A DNA stretch of 64,000 bases from Fraxinus americana (GCA_035079005.1 CM068721.1:1679001-1743000); one strand, 5' to 3'. Counted from the stretch's first letter, positions 24,101 through 35,806 are shown. Notes: generated by a model from the sequence alone, not told the origin. Numbers and translations are program-made.

Positions 24101-24277
24101 CTAATTACATTCGGTTAATATTTTGACATAAATTATCATCAATGACGATATGTGTTAATTAATGAAAGATTAAAAATAAGAATTTCGACATAAAAAGTCA
24201 AGAACATAAATGCTACAATAATACAAAAAATCCATCTTTTAGGGTAATTACATTAATTTGAGATATGGAATTGGGGC
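21141..24277. other. Intergenic between loci A' and B'
   Basis: Bases 21393-22335 duplicate 12782-13740, and 23705-24277 duplicate 14020-14897. The part 22336-23700 has no counterpart in the left copy and contains no recognisable gene or repeat boundary. Confidence 0.6.
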
Positions 24278-24284
24278 TATAAAT
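24278..24284 (+). promoter_or_regulatory. TATA box of locus B'
   Basis: TATAAAT lies 49 bp before the ATG in the same conserved promoter block as locus B. The core promoter is unchanged although the gene is interrupted. Confidence 0.7.
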
Positions 24285-24834
24285 TGAACACAACTCATAA
24301 TACAAAAATCCATCTTTCTCGAATCAATGGCTTCATATAATTTTGGTCATTTCATTATATTCTTTGTGACCATTCTGTCCCTGTTCACTCCTAATGAATG
24401 TAAGTACATTTCATGTGCCTTCTCCTCCTTCCTTCTAATTTCGAATCTCATATTCTTCTCATTTTATTTCCATCATGGCGTCATATAGTTTAGAGCATGT
24501 TTGGCTAAGCTTAAAATTTGGCTTCTTTTTTGCTGTATTGCTACGCTAAAACTGATATATTTTAAAAAGATTGATGATATAAGTTGTTTCAAAATTGATT
24601 ATTTCTCTATCTATTTGAGAGGTGCTCTACAAATGGTAAATTAATTCTTTAGTTGCGAATCATCAAATTTTAAAAAGGGTCAAAAATTGTTTTACTTATT
24701 TATTTATTTCAACAGGTAATGACAGGATCCTACTTGGAAATCTTATAAGCAACAAACTGGAAGATGAAAAAATAAACTTAGATATATGCATGAATCAGAC
24801 GTGTCAAAAAGAAATAGAGTGTTATTGTTGCATA

Positions 24835-25017
24835 TGTTAAACAATCCAAAGGAGAAAAAGAAAAAGAGGCTAGGGTTTTATTGATTCTGCATAATGTAAT
24901 TGAATGAATAAAACCTAGATACAAAGAGACTATATATAGTCTAAAATAAAGAAAACTTAAAAGACTATTCTACCCTTAATAAATAATGTTAACAAAATAA
25001 TCATATATTTCTTAACA
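24835..25017 (-). repeat. 3' LTR of copia element 2
   Basis: 183 bp with TG...CA ends. It matches 29131-29268 without visible difference over 138 bp and contains an inner tatatatagtc TATA-like motif. Confidence 0.85.
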
Positions 25018-28000
25018 TCTCCCCTCAAACTCACGATGCAAGAACATAAGCATCGAGAGTTTGCCAACTAGAAAACGAAAACGAGAAATAGAATGCGCCT
25101 TGGTAAAGAAATCTGCAAGCTGCAAAGAAGAAGAAACAAATGGCAAAGTAATTGTGTCATGCTTGAGATGATGACGAGTAAGGTGACAATCGACCTCAAT
25201 GTGCTTAGTTCGTTCATGAAAAACCGAGTTGTGAGCAATCTGAATGGAACTCTGATTATCACAATACATAAGAGTGGGATGTGAAAGAAAAACTCCCATA
25301 TCTGCAAGTAACCAACGTAACCAAACAATCTCTTTGGTAGTGGATGCCATAGCACGATATTCTGCTTCGGTTGAAGATTGAGACACAATAGATTGCTTCT
25401 TGCTCTTTCAAGAAATAAGAGAATCACCCAAAAAGATACAGAAGCCAGTAACAGACTTACGATCTGTGGGATCACTGCCATGATCAGCATCAGAGTATGC
25501 ACGCAGCTCCAAGGAAGATGTGGATGGAAATAAAAGACTCTGAAAGACTTTACCCCGAAGATATCGCAAAATACGAAGAACAGCTGCCCAATGAACTGTA
25601 GTAGGAGAAGCAACAAACTGACTAACAACATGAACATCATATGCAATATCTGGACGAGTAATAGTGAGATATACCAAGCTCCCAACAATAGTACGGTATA
25701 AAGTAGGATCTGGTAAAGGTAAACCATCAGAAGAAGAATACTTTGCGTTAACCTCAATGGGAGTATCAACGATGCTTTATTATCAGTAAGTCGAGCCCGT
25801 TCAAGAATATCTGCAACATATTTCGACTGAGAAAGAAGATAACATCTAGGTGAGCAGGCTACCTCAATACCCAAGAAATATCGTAGAGAACCCAAATCCT
25901 TCATTTCAAACTGTCTAGCCAACTCTGTCTTCAAAACTGAAATACCATCAATATCATCACCGCAATAATCATGTCATCAACATATAAAGATAGAATGATA
26001 CGACCTGCATCAGTGCACTTAACAAAAAGAGCAGAATCATGACTACTGGAAGCAAATCCAAGAGAAGAGATCACAACAGAAAATTTCTCAAACCAAGCAC
26101 GAGGTGCTTGTTTGAGACCATACAACGCCTTCTTAAGCTTGCAAACATACCCAGAATCATGTGAAACACCAGGAGGGGGAGCCATATAAACTTCTTCTTG
26201 AAGATCTCCATTCAAGAAGGCATTTTTAACATCAAGTTGAGAGATACGCCACTGACGAATCGAAGCTATTGCAATAAGAGTACGAATAGTAGTCATTTTT
26301 GCAACAGGAGCAAATGTCTCCTCATAATCCATACCATACTGTTGAGAGTACCCTTTTGCAACCAACCTAGCTTTGTATCGCTCAATTGATCCATCAGAAT
26401 TAGTCTTGATCTTATACACCCAACGACAACCAACAACACTCTTACCAGGAGGTAGAGGAACCAAATCCCAAGTATCAGTCTTATGCAAAGCAGAAAGTTC
26501 CTCATCCATAGCTTGCTGCCAAAGAGGATCAAGAATTGCCTCTTTATAGGAAGAGGGCTCAGAGAGACAATGAATAGAAGCTAAAAAGGAAGTAAAAGAT
26601 GAAGAATAACAAGAATAAGCAAAATCTGGTAACTTTGTAGACTTACGAATGCGTATGGATTGACATAGAGGTGGATCCACAATTTTAGACGGAGCTTGAG
26701 GGACCATTGGAGAGGAGGGAACTTCAGGTGTGCCGGAGAATAAAGTGTCGCACATGCAAAATGATCGCATTTGAAGCACTAGGAACTTGAGATGACAAAC
26801 TATCCGAATCATGAAAAAAGGATCTATACGAATAAGATCAGATCTAGTCAAACTATGAGTAGTTGATGGAATAGAAAAGAAAGGTATATGCTCGAGAAAC
26901 ACAACATGACGAGACATATAAAATTTCTGAGTTATTGGATCAAAACAATGATACCCCTTTTGACCTTCACCATAACCAAGAAAGACACAAATAGCAGATC
27001 GAGATGACAACTTGCTGCGTTCTACATGAGGACGAAGAACAAAACAAGTACAACCAAAAACTCTAAAGAAAGAATAATTAGAGGCATACCCATCCAACTT
27101 TTCGAAAGGAGAAAAACCTGAAGTATGAGAAGATGGAATTGTATTAATCAAACTTACAGCAGTAAGAACAGCTTCACCCCAATACACACTAGGAACTGAA
27201 GTAGACAACAAGAGAGAGCGAGCAGTTTCAACAATGTGCCTATGTTTTCTTTCAGCAACACCATTTTGCTTAGGAGTATCTGTACACGAAGTTTGGTGCA
27301 TAGTTCCATCTAAGGCAAGCAGTTCACAAAATTTTTTAGAAGTGTATTCCCCACCCAAATCACACCTAAAACATTTGATAATAGCAGAATGTTGAGTTTT
27401 GACAAGAGCACGAAATGTTGTGTATATCTCAAAGAATTCAGAACGATGTTTCATTAAATAAACCCAACAATAACGAGTATGATCATCAATAAAAGAAACA
27501 TAATACCGGGACCCTCCTTTTGTGGCAACAGGAGAAGGCCCCCATACATCAGAATGAATCAAATCAAATGGAGAGGAAGAAACAAAAATACTTCGATTAA
27601 AAGGTAAAGCTGAAAATTTTGCCAGTTTACATCCACTACAATTTGAAATATCATAAGGTTGCAAATTTCCTAATGCCCTTGTAGAAGCCAAATATCTCAA
27701 ACGAGAAGACGAAACATGACCTAGGCGAGAATGCCATAAATAAAAACTAGAAGAAGAAGGACTCAAACGAAAAGAAGATAAATCAACATTAGAAGCAGCA
27801 GCAGCAACTTGTACTTTTAACTCATCCAAAACATATAGTCCCCCCTTCCTACGGCCTGTCCCAATCAGCTTCTGAGACTGGAGATCCTGCACATAACAAG
27901 AAGAAGAGGAAAATGTGACTAAATTACCAGAATCACATAACTGACCAACAGAAGCAAGACATAGCTTGTGGCTGTAAGGAGAGAAACTTCTGAAATTGCT

Positions 28001-28942
28001 CAACCAGAGTACCAGGATCTGTGAAAGGACCCGATGAAGCTACCGCTGCAGTATTGAACTGTGGTGGTTTATAACCCTGAGGTGGTCTACGATCATTCGA
28101 TTGTGATTGATTGCCAGGCTTCCAAGCTTGGAATTGCTGCATGGTTCGATTCTGCTGTCTCAACTTAGGACACTGAGCCTTCCAATGACCTTTCTCCTTA
28201 CAGAAACTGCACTCATCACGGGCAGCCCTTGCGTGAAACATATTATGATTATTAGTCAGTGACTTAGAAGGCATTGCTAACACAGAAGGATTAGGAGTAG
28301 AAAGAATTCCCTTTTCAGAATAAGACTTAAGACGTATTTTTTCAGCCAATAACTCACTGACAACTGAATCAACAGAAGGAAGTGGAGAACGATACAAAAT
28401 TGAACCTCTAAGTCCTTCAAAATCACCGCGGGCGCCGTTAGAAACGTACCAACCGTTGTCGCTCTCTATGAACAATAAAGGCATTGCACGCCTTTAATTC
28501 TGCCGATTCTGTAAGAGCCAATTGATCCCAAAGATCCGTTATAGCGTAAAAAAACTCCCGAACACTCATATTGTTCTCGCTCGAAGAGCTCGTATGTCAT
28601 TCTCTAATTGATACTGCTTTGCAAAATTTGGATCGAGTGAATAACCTTGCGATGTTCCCAAACCTCCTTTGCTGTATCATACTTTGCCAACTCTCTACCT
28701 ATGGAATGCTCAACAAAATTGTTAATCCAAGTAATAATTTTTGAATTGTTTGCTTCCCAAGTATCTATTGAAGCAGCATAACCCTCATCAATATCCGTAG
28801 GTTTTACAGAAGTTCCACTAATATATCCCCACATCTTTTTACCCTTAAGAAAATTTCTCAACACATAACTCCAATAAGAATAATTCTTTCCATCCAACCT
28901 CACACTCACAGATTGAAGCGAATCGTCTCTTTCAGTAGCCAT
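25018..28942 (-). pseudogene. Copia gag-pol of element 2
   Basis: Gag starts at 28942 (MATERDDSL...) and is broken by single-base frameshifts near 28640 and 28570. A CCHC knuckle (CSFCKEKGHWKAQC) lies near 28170-28215. The text then jumps from the end of Gag to LASVGQLCDSGN, so the aspartic protease with its DSGA site is deleted. Pre-integrase, integrase and most of reverse transcriptase are one open frame (28003-25931). YVDD is at 25984-25973 and a frameshift follows directly. RNase H (CDNQSSIQIAHN) ends near 25015. Confidence 0.9.
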
Positions 28943-29130
28943 AATAAAGGAAAAGAAGAAGGAAACCCAAATCGCAAAAGTAAGGGAAACGAAATACCAG
29001 AATGCAGAAACTGAATGAAAACCCTAACGAAATACCAAATTGCAGAAACTGAATGAAAACCCTAACGAAATACCAGATTGCAGAAACAGAACGAAAAATC
29101 CTCCCAAAATCGTCTTCTCTCAAAAAAAAA
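28930..29130 (-). repeat. Leader repeats of copia element 2
   Basis: Three imperfect tandem copies of a unit of about 37 bp (ccctaacgaaataccaaatt and neighbours) precede gag in the element's 5' leader. Confidence 0.7.
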
Positions 29131-29268
29131 ATTGATTCTGCATAATGTAATTGAATGAATAAAACCTAGATACAAAGAGACTATATATAGTCTAAAATAA
29201 AGAAAACTTAAAAGACTATTCTACCCTTAATAAATAATGTTAACAAAATAATCATATATTTCTTAACA
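29131..29268 (-). repeat. Truncated 5' LTR of copia element 2
   Basis: It is identical over 138 bp to the other LTR. The missing 45 bp and the primer-binding site are replaced by an A run at 29121-29130. Confidence 0.8.
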
Positions 29269-29575
29269 GCATATACGATAAGAAAAATGTTATTTCATTG
29301 AAGAACAATGTAAAGTAGAGTGTAAACGTTCAGCTGCTTCAAAACCTCTCCGTCAAAAGCGTGGACAATTTCGTAAATGAGTGACAATATTGTTGGACCT
29401 TTCAAGAATGTGTATTTTTTATATTTATTAGGTCGTTATTATATTCCTGCTATATAAATATTTTGTTTTTATGTGTGTGAGATGAATGATATTACCTTGT
29501 ACTCGTTAAAGTATAAAAAAGGATTGATTTGCACACATGACATAACCTAAAACCAAATTATCTTTTTGTCTTTCA

Positions 29576-30042
29576 CTAGTGAGGTATTCCATAAAGGGTA
29601 AATTCTTTTGTTTTTAGAATGATCCAAAGTAGAAAAAGGCGTTAAGTTGTTTCAAAATTGATTATTTGTCTCTCTATTTATGAAAGAAGAATGGTCATCA
29701 TTAACAAAAATAAAAGCCCACGATTTCCACTATTGTTTCGAAATAAAACCACTTATTGACTATTGATACACACTTATCTACATATTTCTGCTTATTTTCT
29801 TTTTCTTCCGAATTTATTTACTTTCAACAGGTAACAACAGGATCCTACTTGAAAATCTTAAAAGCAGCAAACTAGAAGATGAAAAAATAAACATAAGTCC
29901 ATGCATGAAGTTTACCTGTGGAGGAAATATAAATTGTTGGTGTTGCGTATACAATCTGGATTCATGTTTTTTCAGTGAAGAAGAATGTACAGAATCGGGG
30001 TGTACACCTAATTCTTCTCTGGAATCACCACCTCTCACATGA
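29576..30042 (+). pseudogene. Cysteine-rich secreted peptide locus C', exon 2 and partial intron
   Basis: Exon 2 (29831-30042) is fully open from its acceptor to the TGA. It encodes the eight-cysteine core CWCCVYNLDSC with the PLT end, close to locus C. The intron matches C only back to about 29576; exon 1 and the promoter are deleted, and the left border joins B' 3' flank. Alone it lacks a start and a signal peptide. It could still serve as a terminal exon for transcripts starting at B' exon 1, which has the same splice phase. Confidence 0.75.
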
Positions 30043-30584
30043 AAGCTTTATCAATTTGTATGCAATGAACTGTTTGGATTTTGAATAAAATGGTTGGTTT
30101 GAATATTGATCCTTAAATTGAAGTATTAAATTATAATTATTTTTTAAACTCACTCTCGGCTTAATAGCATAATACTATACCAAACAATTCTAATAACAAT
30201 ATGAAAACGGGTTTCAAAATATTTAATACTATTAAATAGTTGTATAGAAAGTAGGTTTTCGGCTTTGAAATTCGTATCTTACTATATATCATAAAATGCA
30301 CTTAAAAATGATACATACCTTTGAAGTTATTCCAAAAATATTTAATTTAAACTTAATTGATAAAAGTGGTATAGTTTAGAATATAATATGTTATTTCATT
30401 AAAAGTTAAAAGAGAGCGGAAGACAGTTGAGAATTCATATTATAAAATATATAAAATTGGTATAATATGTGGAGAAAATAATTTTATCAAAAAATATAAT
30501 TACATAGTAAGTTAAAATATTTTGTGTGTACAAAATGAGATTTTAATCCTACCTGCCTTTTTACTTTTTAGAAAAGAAAGTCAA

Positions 30585-30585
30585 C

Positions 30586-30652
<67 letters not shown>
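30585..30652. repeat. AAT trinucleotide microsatellite
   Basis: A nearly perfect (AAT)n array of about 68 bp. It is placed where the paralogous A upstream block has gataataattc, so it expanded from a short seed. Confidence 0.9.
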
Positions 30653-30788
30653 TTTTGTAAGGGAGATTTCCGTTATCCTATTGTAGTGTTAAGGTAAATT
30701 ACATTGAGAAAATTATATCCCGCTACACTTTTATTTATTACACCAACCTTTAAATAACTTAGAGGCGGTGTTCTTCGTGGTCCAATTA

Positions 30789-31182
30789 TGAGTTTTGAAT
30801 TCATTTTGAGTTTTGTGTTTTAAGTGTTCATTTTGAGATTACTGAAAATACGTTCTTTTTGTCATTTTGAAAAATTATTTTCAAAAATAAAAAAAAAAAT
30901 TGTCTGTTCTCTTTACCATTTTCAAGTCGTTTTTTGTTTTCGACTTTCTAAAACAGTGAAAACGAGTTCTTTTTCTATTTTCGAAAACATATTTTTGAAA
31001 ACAAGTTAAAAATTTAGAAAAAAAAACCCACTATTTTCAGTTATAATCAAGCTAAAATTTTCAAAATGCGTTTTGGGTGTTTTCAAAACAATTTTTCAAA
31101 ATGCCAAATAATTTCAAAATGAACGCTCAAAACACAAAATATAAAATGAATTCGAAACTCAAAACACAAAACTGAATTTTCC
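30789..31182. mobile_element. Foldback (MITE-like) sequence
   Basis: The arm at 30789-30840 (gagttttgaattcatttt and following) is present as its complement at 31110-31170 (aaaatgaattcgaaactc). The result is a hairpin with arms of about 50 bp around an AT-rich centre. There is no coding content. Exact termini and target duplication were not identified. Confidence 0.5.
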
Positions 31183-32704
31183 CTTGGTTTTAATTGAAAA
31201 TAGCCAAAACGACTTTTTTGGCAATTTCCGTTTTCTTTGTAAATTTTAAACTCATTTTTGAAAATTCATTTCTGAAAATAGGTTAGTAAACGTGTTTTCA
31301 GTATATTCGAAAATTGAAAACTGAAAATGGCCTCACCCTTAAGATTTTTAGACTTTGCTCATTGTAGAAAATATATTTTCAACTTTTGGTTCTATACATT
31401 ATTATCCTCAACTTAGTACATCTTATACATGACAATGGTTTCCGTTCAAAAAGTGTTAAAAACAAATTTTTTTTGTCCATCATATTAAAAAAAATACAAA
31501 AGTTTGATAAAATATATTTTTATTGTACAAATCATCATCAAAGACAAGAAGTGTTAATTCATGAAAGGTTGAAGATAAGAATTCAAAAGTTAGGAAGATA
31601 AGTGCTACAATGTGCATAGTTGATGACCTTAAGTTAAATTAAAGTGTTGCAATAAATAAATATTATCGTGCCAATACAGTCACACATTACACATTAATGT
31701 TACAATAAATATCGTCAACACATTTTTAATTTGTTCACCACTTTTTATTGTACAAAAAGCTCACAATCTTTGCTTATTATCGCAATTATGTCCGTATATT
31801 TTTTTTTTCTCTTCTTTGTAATTATAACATCGAGTATGTGATGATGTTTTATGTCCTTATACACGTTAGTATATTTTGAAATGAAGAAAAAAAATATTAT
31901 GTGGCACTTTTGTATTTATTTTTCGTATTTCAAATATAATGGACAAATAAGTTTATACACACTCGTAAAGGACTTTTTTTGTTAATAAAAATTGTCGAAA
32001 GGAACAAGATGTGATAATTAATGAAAAGTTCAAGATTGGTCTTGAGAATTTTGAGGCACAAATCGACTAATTATTATAAAACCCTAAAACATAATTTTTT
32101 TTTACGATTGTATATCCTTAAATATTTATATAAATAATAATTTTATATTTAAACGAGAGTTTTGTACAATATCCAAAAGATAGAGTTGTCAAATAAAATA
32201 TCTCTAACAACTCAAGAGATTAGAAATCAGTGGTGGATAGATGAATATATTTTTAATGGAATTTATGAATAAAAAGTGACTTAAGTATTTATATACATAA
32301 GCCAAACATAAGAGATCTCGTTGATGGTATTAAACAAAGAGCATGGACATAGTCAAAGCGTACGAGAATTATTTAAATTCAAGAGGTAGTTAATAACAAA
32401 CAATCAAAATAAATAAATAAGCAAGGACTTCTTTGATGAAATTTGTCATCAAGAATAAGATGGGAAAATTAATGAAATATTGATAATAAGAGTACGAGAA
32501 AATAAAAAAAAAAGTTTAAACATAAATGCGACGATGAACAAAAATTAAATGGCTTTAATGCAACTAACGGTTTGTGCAACAATAAAAAATTACTTTAGGA
32601 GAGATTCCAGCAATCCTACATGTTATTTAGGGGAAATTACATTAATTCGAAACTTGGAATTGGGGAACGTAACTCATAATACAAAAACCCATCTCTCTCA
32701 ATCA

Positions 32705-33524
32705 GTGGCTTCATATAATTTTTGTCATTTCATTATATTCTTTGTGACTATTTTGTCCCTGTTCATTCCTAATGATTGTAAGTACAGTTTATATGCATTC
32801 TCTTCCTTTCTTCTAATTTTGATTCTTGTATTTTATTTTCATTGTATTTCGATAATGTTGTCATATAGTTTAGACCATGTTTGGCTAAGTTTAATAATTG
32901 GCTTCTTTTTTGACTTATGGCAATAGTGAAAGTGATATAGTTGAAATAAGCCGACTTGTTTTGTTCAGAATAATTTTTAAAAATTTGACAATAAGGTGTT
33001 TCAAAGTAGACTATTTATCTTTAGTTGAGAATCATCGCATTTTAAAAAGGGTCATGAAATGTTTTGAAATTTAATTTTGTCTCTCGTTAGATAGGTATTC
33101 CGTAAATGGTTCATTCTTTTGTTTTTAGAATCATCCAAAGTAGAAAAAGTCGTTAACTTGTTTCAAAATTGATTACTTCTCTCTATTTATGAAAGAAGAA
33201 TAGTCTTCGTTAACAAAAACAAAAGCTCACGCTTCGGATAATTACTTATCTACGCGTTTCTGCTTATTTTCTTTTTCTTCTGAATTCATTTATTTTTTCA
33301 TCAGGTAATGACACTATGACAGGATCATGCTTGAAAACCTTAACAGCAGTAAAGTGTATGATGAAAAAATAAATCTAAAATTATGCAAAAAGTTGAAGTG
33401 CAAAGGAAATATAGAGTGCTGGTGTTGCATATTCAATTTGCGATTCTGTTTTATCAGTGAAGAAGAATGTGCAGAATCAGAGTGTGCAGATGTTTCTTCT
33501 TTGCCATCACAACCTCTCACATGA
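32705..33524 (+). pseudogene. Cysteine-rich secreted peptide locus D (start lost, frameshifted)
   Basis: The first exon (32705-32777) has GTG where all relatives have ATG, then ASYNFCHF and a normal GT donor. The second exon (33305-33524) carries an 8-bp duplication near its start (acactatgac), which shifts the frame before the cysteines. The downstream frame still encodes the core CWCCIFNLRFC and ends in PLT. An upstream in-frame ATG at 32549 would put 50 unrelated residues before the signal peptide and is unlikely to be used. Confidence 0.8.
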
Positions 33525-33852
33525 TAGCTTTATCAATTTTTATGCAATAAATTATTAGGGTTTTCAATAAAATGGTTGGTATGATCCTTAAATCCAAGTC
33601 TTGAAATTATAATTAATTTTTGTTATTTACTTATAGTTTTAAAAACACTCTCAGCCGGACTCATCGTTTTCTTAAGAAACCTAACACGTGCACAACTTCA
33701 TAAATTGGTAGGGATAAGTTATGAACTTGTGATCTTTGCATGCTCTGATAGTAAGTCGAATAATTTAACTTTTACGCTTAAGGTGGCTATATGTTTATTG
33801 AACAAACAATGAACTAAACTATAATCTCGATAAAGTTGGAGTCCATTACCTT
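33525..33852. other. 3' flank of locus D
   Basis: It contains an AATAAA signal at about 33568 and sequence shared with the flank of C up to the insertion point of the next element. No gene. Confidence 0.55.
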
Positions 33853-35505
33853 TCTATATATAAAAAGTGCCTATTTAACGGAATTTGTTGGTTTAACGAA
33901 AAAACTAACGGAATTTGTTGTTTTAACGGATTATGTAACGGAATTTCTTGTTTTAAACAGGCAGATGCACCTTTCTTCAGTATTTTTATCATAACTTTGT
34001 ATTTCGATATTCGATTGAGGCGATTCAAAATGAGTTGAAAAACTAACCCATCTGGAAACAACTTTGTTTCAGACATCATTCTCCAATTCGATCACTGTCT
34101 ATGCCAAACATATGTCTCAATATAACGGACTATGTAACGGAATTTTTTGTTTTAAACAGGAAGCTACACCTTCTTTCAGTGTTTTTATCATAACTTTGTA
34201 TTTCGATATTCGATTGAGGCGATTCAAATTGCGTTGGAAAGCTAACTCATCTGGCTACAACTTTGACTAAGACATCATTTTCCAATTCGATCAATTTCTA
34301 TGCCAAAAATAGGTCTCAATATAACGGACTATGTAACAAAATTTCTTGTTTTAAACAGGCAGTTGCACATTCTTTCAGTGTTTTTATTATAACTTTGTAT
34401 TTTGATATCCGATTGAGGAGATTCAAAATGATTTGGAAAACTAACTCATCTAGCTACAATTTTGATTTAGACATCATTCTCCAATTCGATCACTTTCTAT
34501 GTCAAAAATATATCTCAATATAACAGACTATGTAACAGAATTTCTTGTTTTAAACAGGCAGTTGCATTTTCCTTCAGTGTTTTTATCATCACTTTGTATT
34601 TCGATGTCCGATTGAGGCAATTCAAAATGCGTTGAAAATCTAACTCATTTGGTTACAACTTTGGTTCAGACATCATTCTCCAGTTCGACCACTTTATATG
34701 CCAAAAATAGGTCTCAATATAACGGAGTATGTAACGGAATTTCTTATTTTAAACAGGCAACTGCACATTCTTTCAGTGTTTTTATCATAACTTTGTATTC
34801 TGATGTCCTACTGAGGCGATGCAAAATGCGTTGGAAAGCTAACTCATCTGGCTACAACTTTAATTCAGACATCATTCTCCAATTTGATCACTTCCTATGC
34901 CAAAAATAGGTCTCAATATGAGACTAAAACACCGGAGTATAACTTTTCGGTTGGAAATTGATTTGTGATCATCTTTTGACTAAATTTGATCCCCTTGACA
35001 TCATCCTTTATCCAATTGACTCCGATCACTCTCAAATCTTCATCGTGAGATTCGGCACAACTTTTAAGTATTTACATTTTAATCCCAGAACTTTGGATTC
35101 CTTACAATTTAACCATTTCTCCAAATTTGTCTACTTTTGCTTATTTTCTTCAATCTCACAAACCTACATCACAATATCAAAATCACACATCTAATTATTA
35201 ATCAATTACATAAACATTACATCATTAATTATTTATAGGATATCTGTTTCTGTTTTTCAGCAGAAATCAAGCCGTTGGCAACACAATTCATGCCGTTGGG
35301 AGCCGCAATTTTGGACCAATTCTCTCACTGTAGGGCTGTAGGTTTAAAAAAAATGGTAACATAATCAATTTTCCTTCCTCCTTGCAGCGCGCCCAGACAT
35401 GCCCTTAATTAACCCAAAAAAAATTGCATCTTTATTAATAACAAATTAATTATTAAACAAAAATATTAAATATAAACTAAACAAACGTGCATTGCACGTT
35501 ACTTA
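33853..35505 (+). mobile_element. Candidate Helitron-type element
   Basis: Comparison with the C flank (17870-17950) shows that about 1.65 kb was inserted here. The left end reads TCTATATATAAAAAG, typical of plant Helitron 5' ends. Near the right end a perfect hairpin acgtgcattgcacgt (35485-35499) sits a few bases before CTTA, resembling the Helitron 3' hairpin plus CTRR. The last base pattern and the flanking A/T are not canonical, and no Rep/helicase is present, so it would be non-autonomous. The interior holds five 200-bp tandem repeats. Confidence 0.5.
33930..34920 (+). repeat. Five tandem repeats of about 200 bp
   Basis: Units start near 33933, 34127, 34327, 34527 and 34727, each at tatgtaacggaattt. 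They share blocks such as ataactttgtatttcgat and catcattctccaattcgatc. The open frames of about 86 codons in several units come from the shared sequence, are interrupted at different points, and have no start context, so I do not treat them as genes. Confidence 0.85.
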
Positions 35506-35806
35506 TATATATATATGTGTGTGTGTGTGTGTCAATTAATCTTAGATTTATTATGTGGCAATTAATTTTTTTTCCAACTTCTATAAATCTAATTAATTTC
35601 ACCACCATATTATTGAAATAAAACAATACTATACCAAACAATTCTAAGAAAGCGGTTTCGAAACCATTTAATATTATTAATAACTGCATCGAAAGTAGGT
35701 GTTCGACTTTGAAGTTGGAAATAAATATTTTAAAATTATTATTTTTTATTTCAAAAAGCTAATTAAATATGTAGAATTGATTAGACATTTTTAAGATTCT
35801 CGTGGC
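35506..35806. other. Intergenic, C/D-type 3' flank
   Basis: A TG/AT microsatellite lies at 35506-35532. The rest matches the flank of locus C around 17900-18060. No gene. Confidence 0.5.

Larger units (their letters stand above)
24835..29268 (-). mobile_element. Young Ty1-copia element (element 2), protease-deleted
   Basis: The 5-bp target duplication gcata flanks it and the termini are TGTTAA...TTAACA. On the plus strand the left LTR (24835-25017, 183 bp) is the element's 3' LTR. A polypurine tract (minus strand gaggggaga) lies against it. The right LTR (29131-29268) has lost 45 bp at its inner edge together with the primer-binding site. The 138 shared LTR bases look identical, so insertion was recent. 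Gag-pol reads on the minus strand but lacks the protease and has frameshifts, so the copy is not autonomous. Confidence 0.9.
24327..29377 (+). pseudogene. Cysteine-rich secreted peptide locus B' (copia-interrupted)
   Basis: Exon 1 is 24327-24399 and exon 2 begins at 24716; both match locus B closely. At 24834, within the cysteine core (ECYCCI), a copia element has inserted with a gcata target duplication (24830-24834 and 29269-29273). After the element the exon resumes at 29274. It now has two extra bases (aagaaaaatg against aagaaatg in B) that shift the frame, and the normal end is deleted into 3' flank near 29350. The promoter and the first exon remain usable. Confidence 0.85.
18953..30400. 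repeat. Right copy of tandem segmental duplication (loci A'-B'-C')
   Basis: The order and flanks repeat those of 8512-17970. In this copy A' has insertions in its upstream MITE and in exon 2, B' carries a copia element in exon 2, and C' has lost exon 1. All three genes are broken, while two of the three in the left copy are intact. Confidence 0.8.
30043..32600. other. Intergenic region with relic promoter and foldback
   Basis: Bases 30043-30400 are C' 3' flank. Bases 30480-30706 resemble the start of the A-type upstream block and the pre-promoter segment of C/D (gtaaattacattgag) but stop before any exon, so they are a relic of a further locus. Bases 31350-32000 are AT-rich and unassigned. 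Bases 32020-32600 are related to 15760-16590. Confidence 0.5.

Noticed and set aside
25068..25934. Single 288-residue hydrophobic membrane protein on the minus strand
   Set aside because: It is an out-of-frame reading over reverse transcriptase and RNase H of copia element 2; the leucine-rich look is a frame artefact.
32549..32704. N-terminal extension of locus D from an upstream ATG
   Set aside because: It lies in promoter and leader sequence conserved with other loci as non-coding, and would displace the signal peptide; loss of the normal ATG is the simpler reading.
33846..34909. Frames of 68-86 codons in the 200-bp repeats (for example around SFSVFIITLYFDIRLRRF)
   Set aside because: Similarity between frames reflects the DNA repeat; stops fall at different places and no start, signal or splice structure supports a gene.
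33930..34920. CRISPR-like array
   Set aside because: Units are 200 bp, adjacent and without spacers, in plant DNA; this is a tandem satellite-type repeat.
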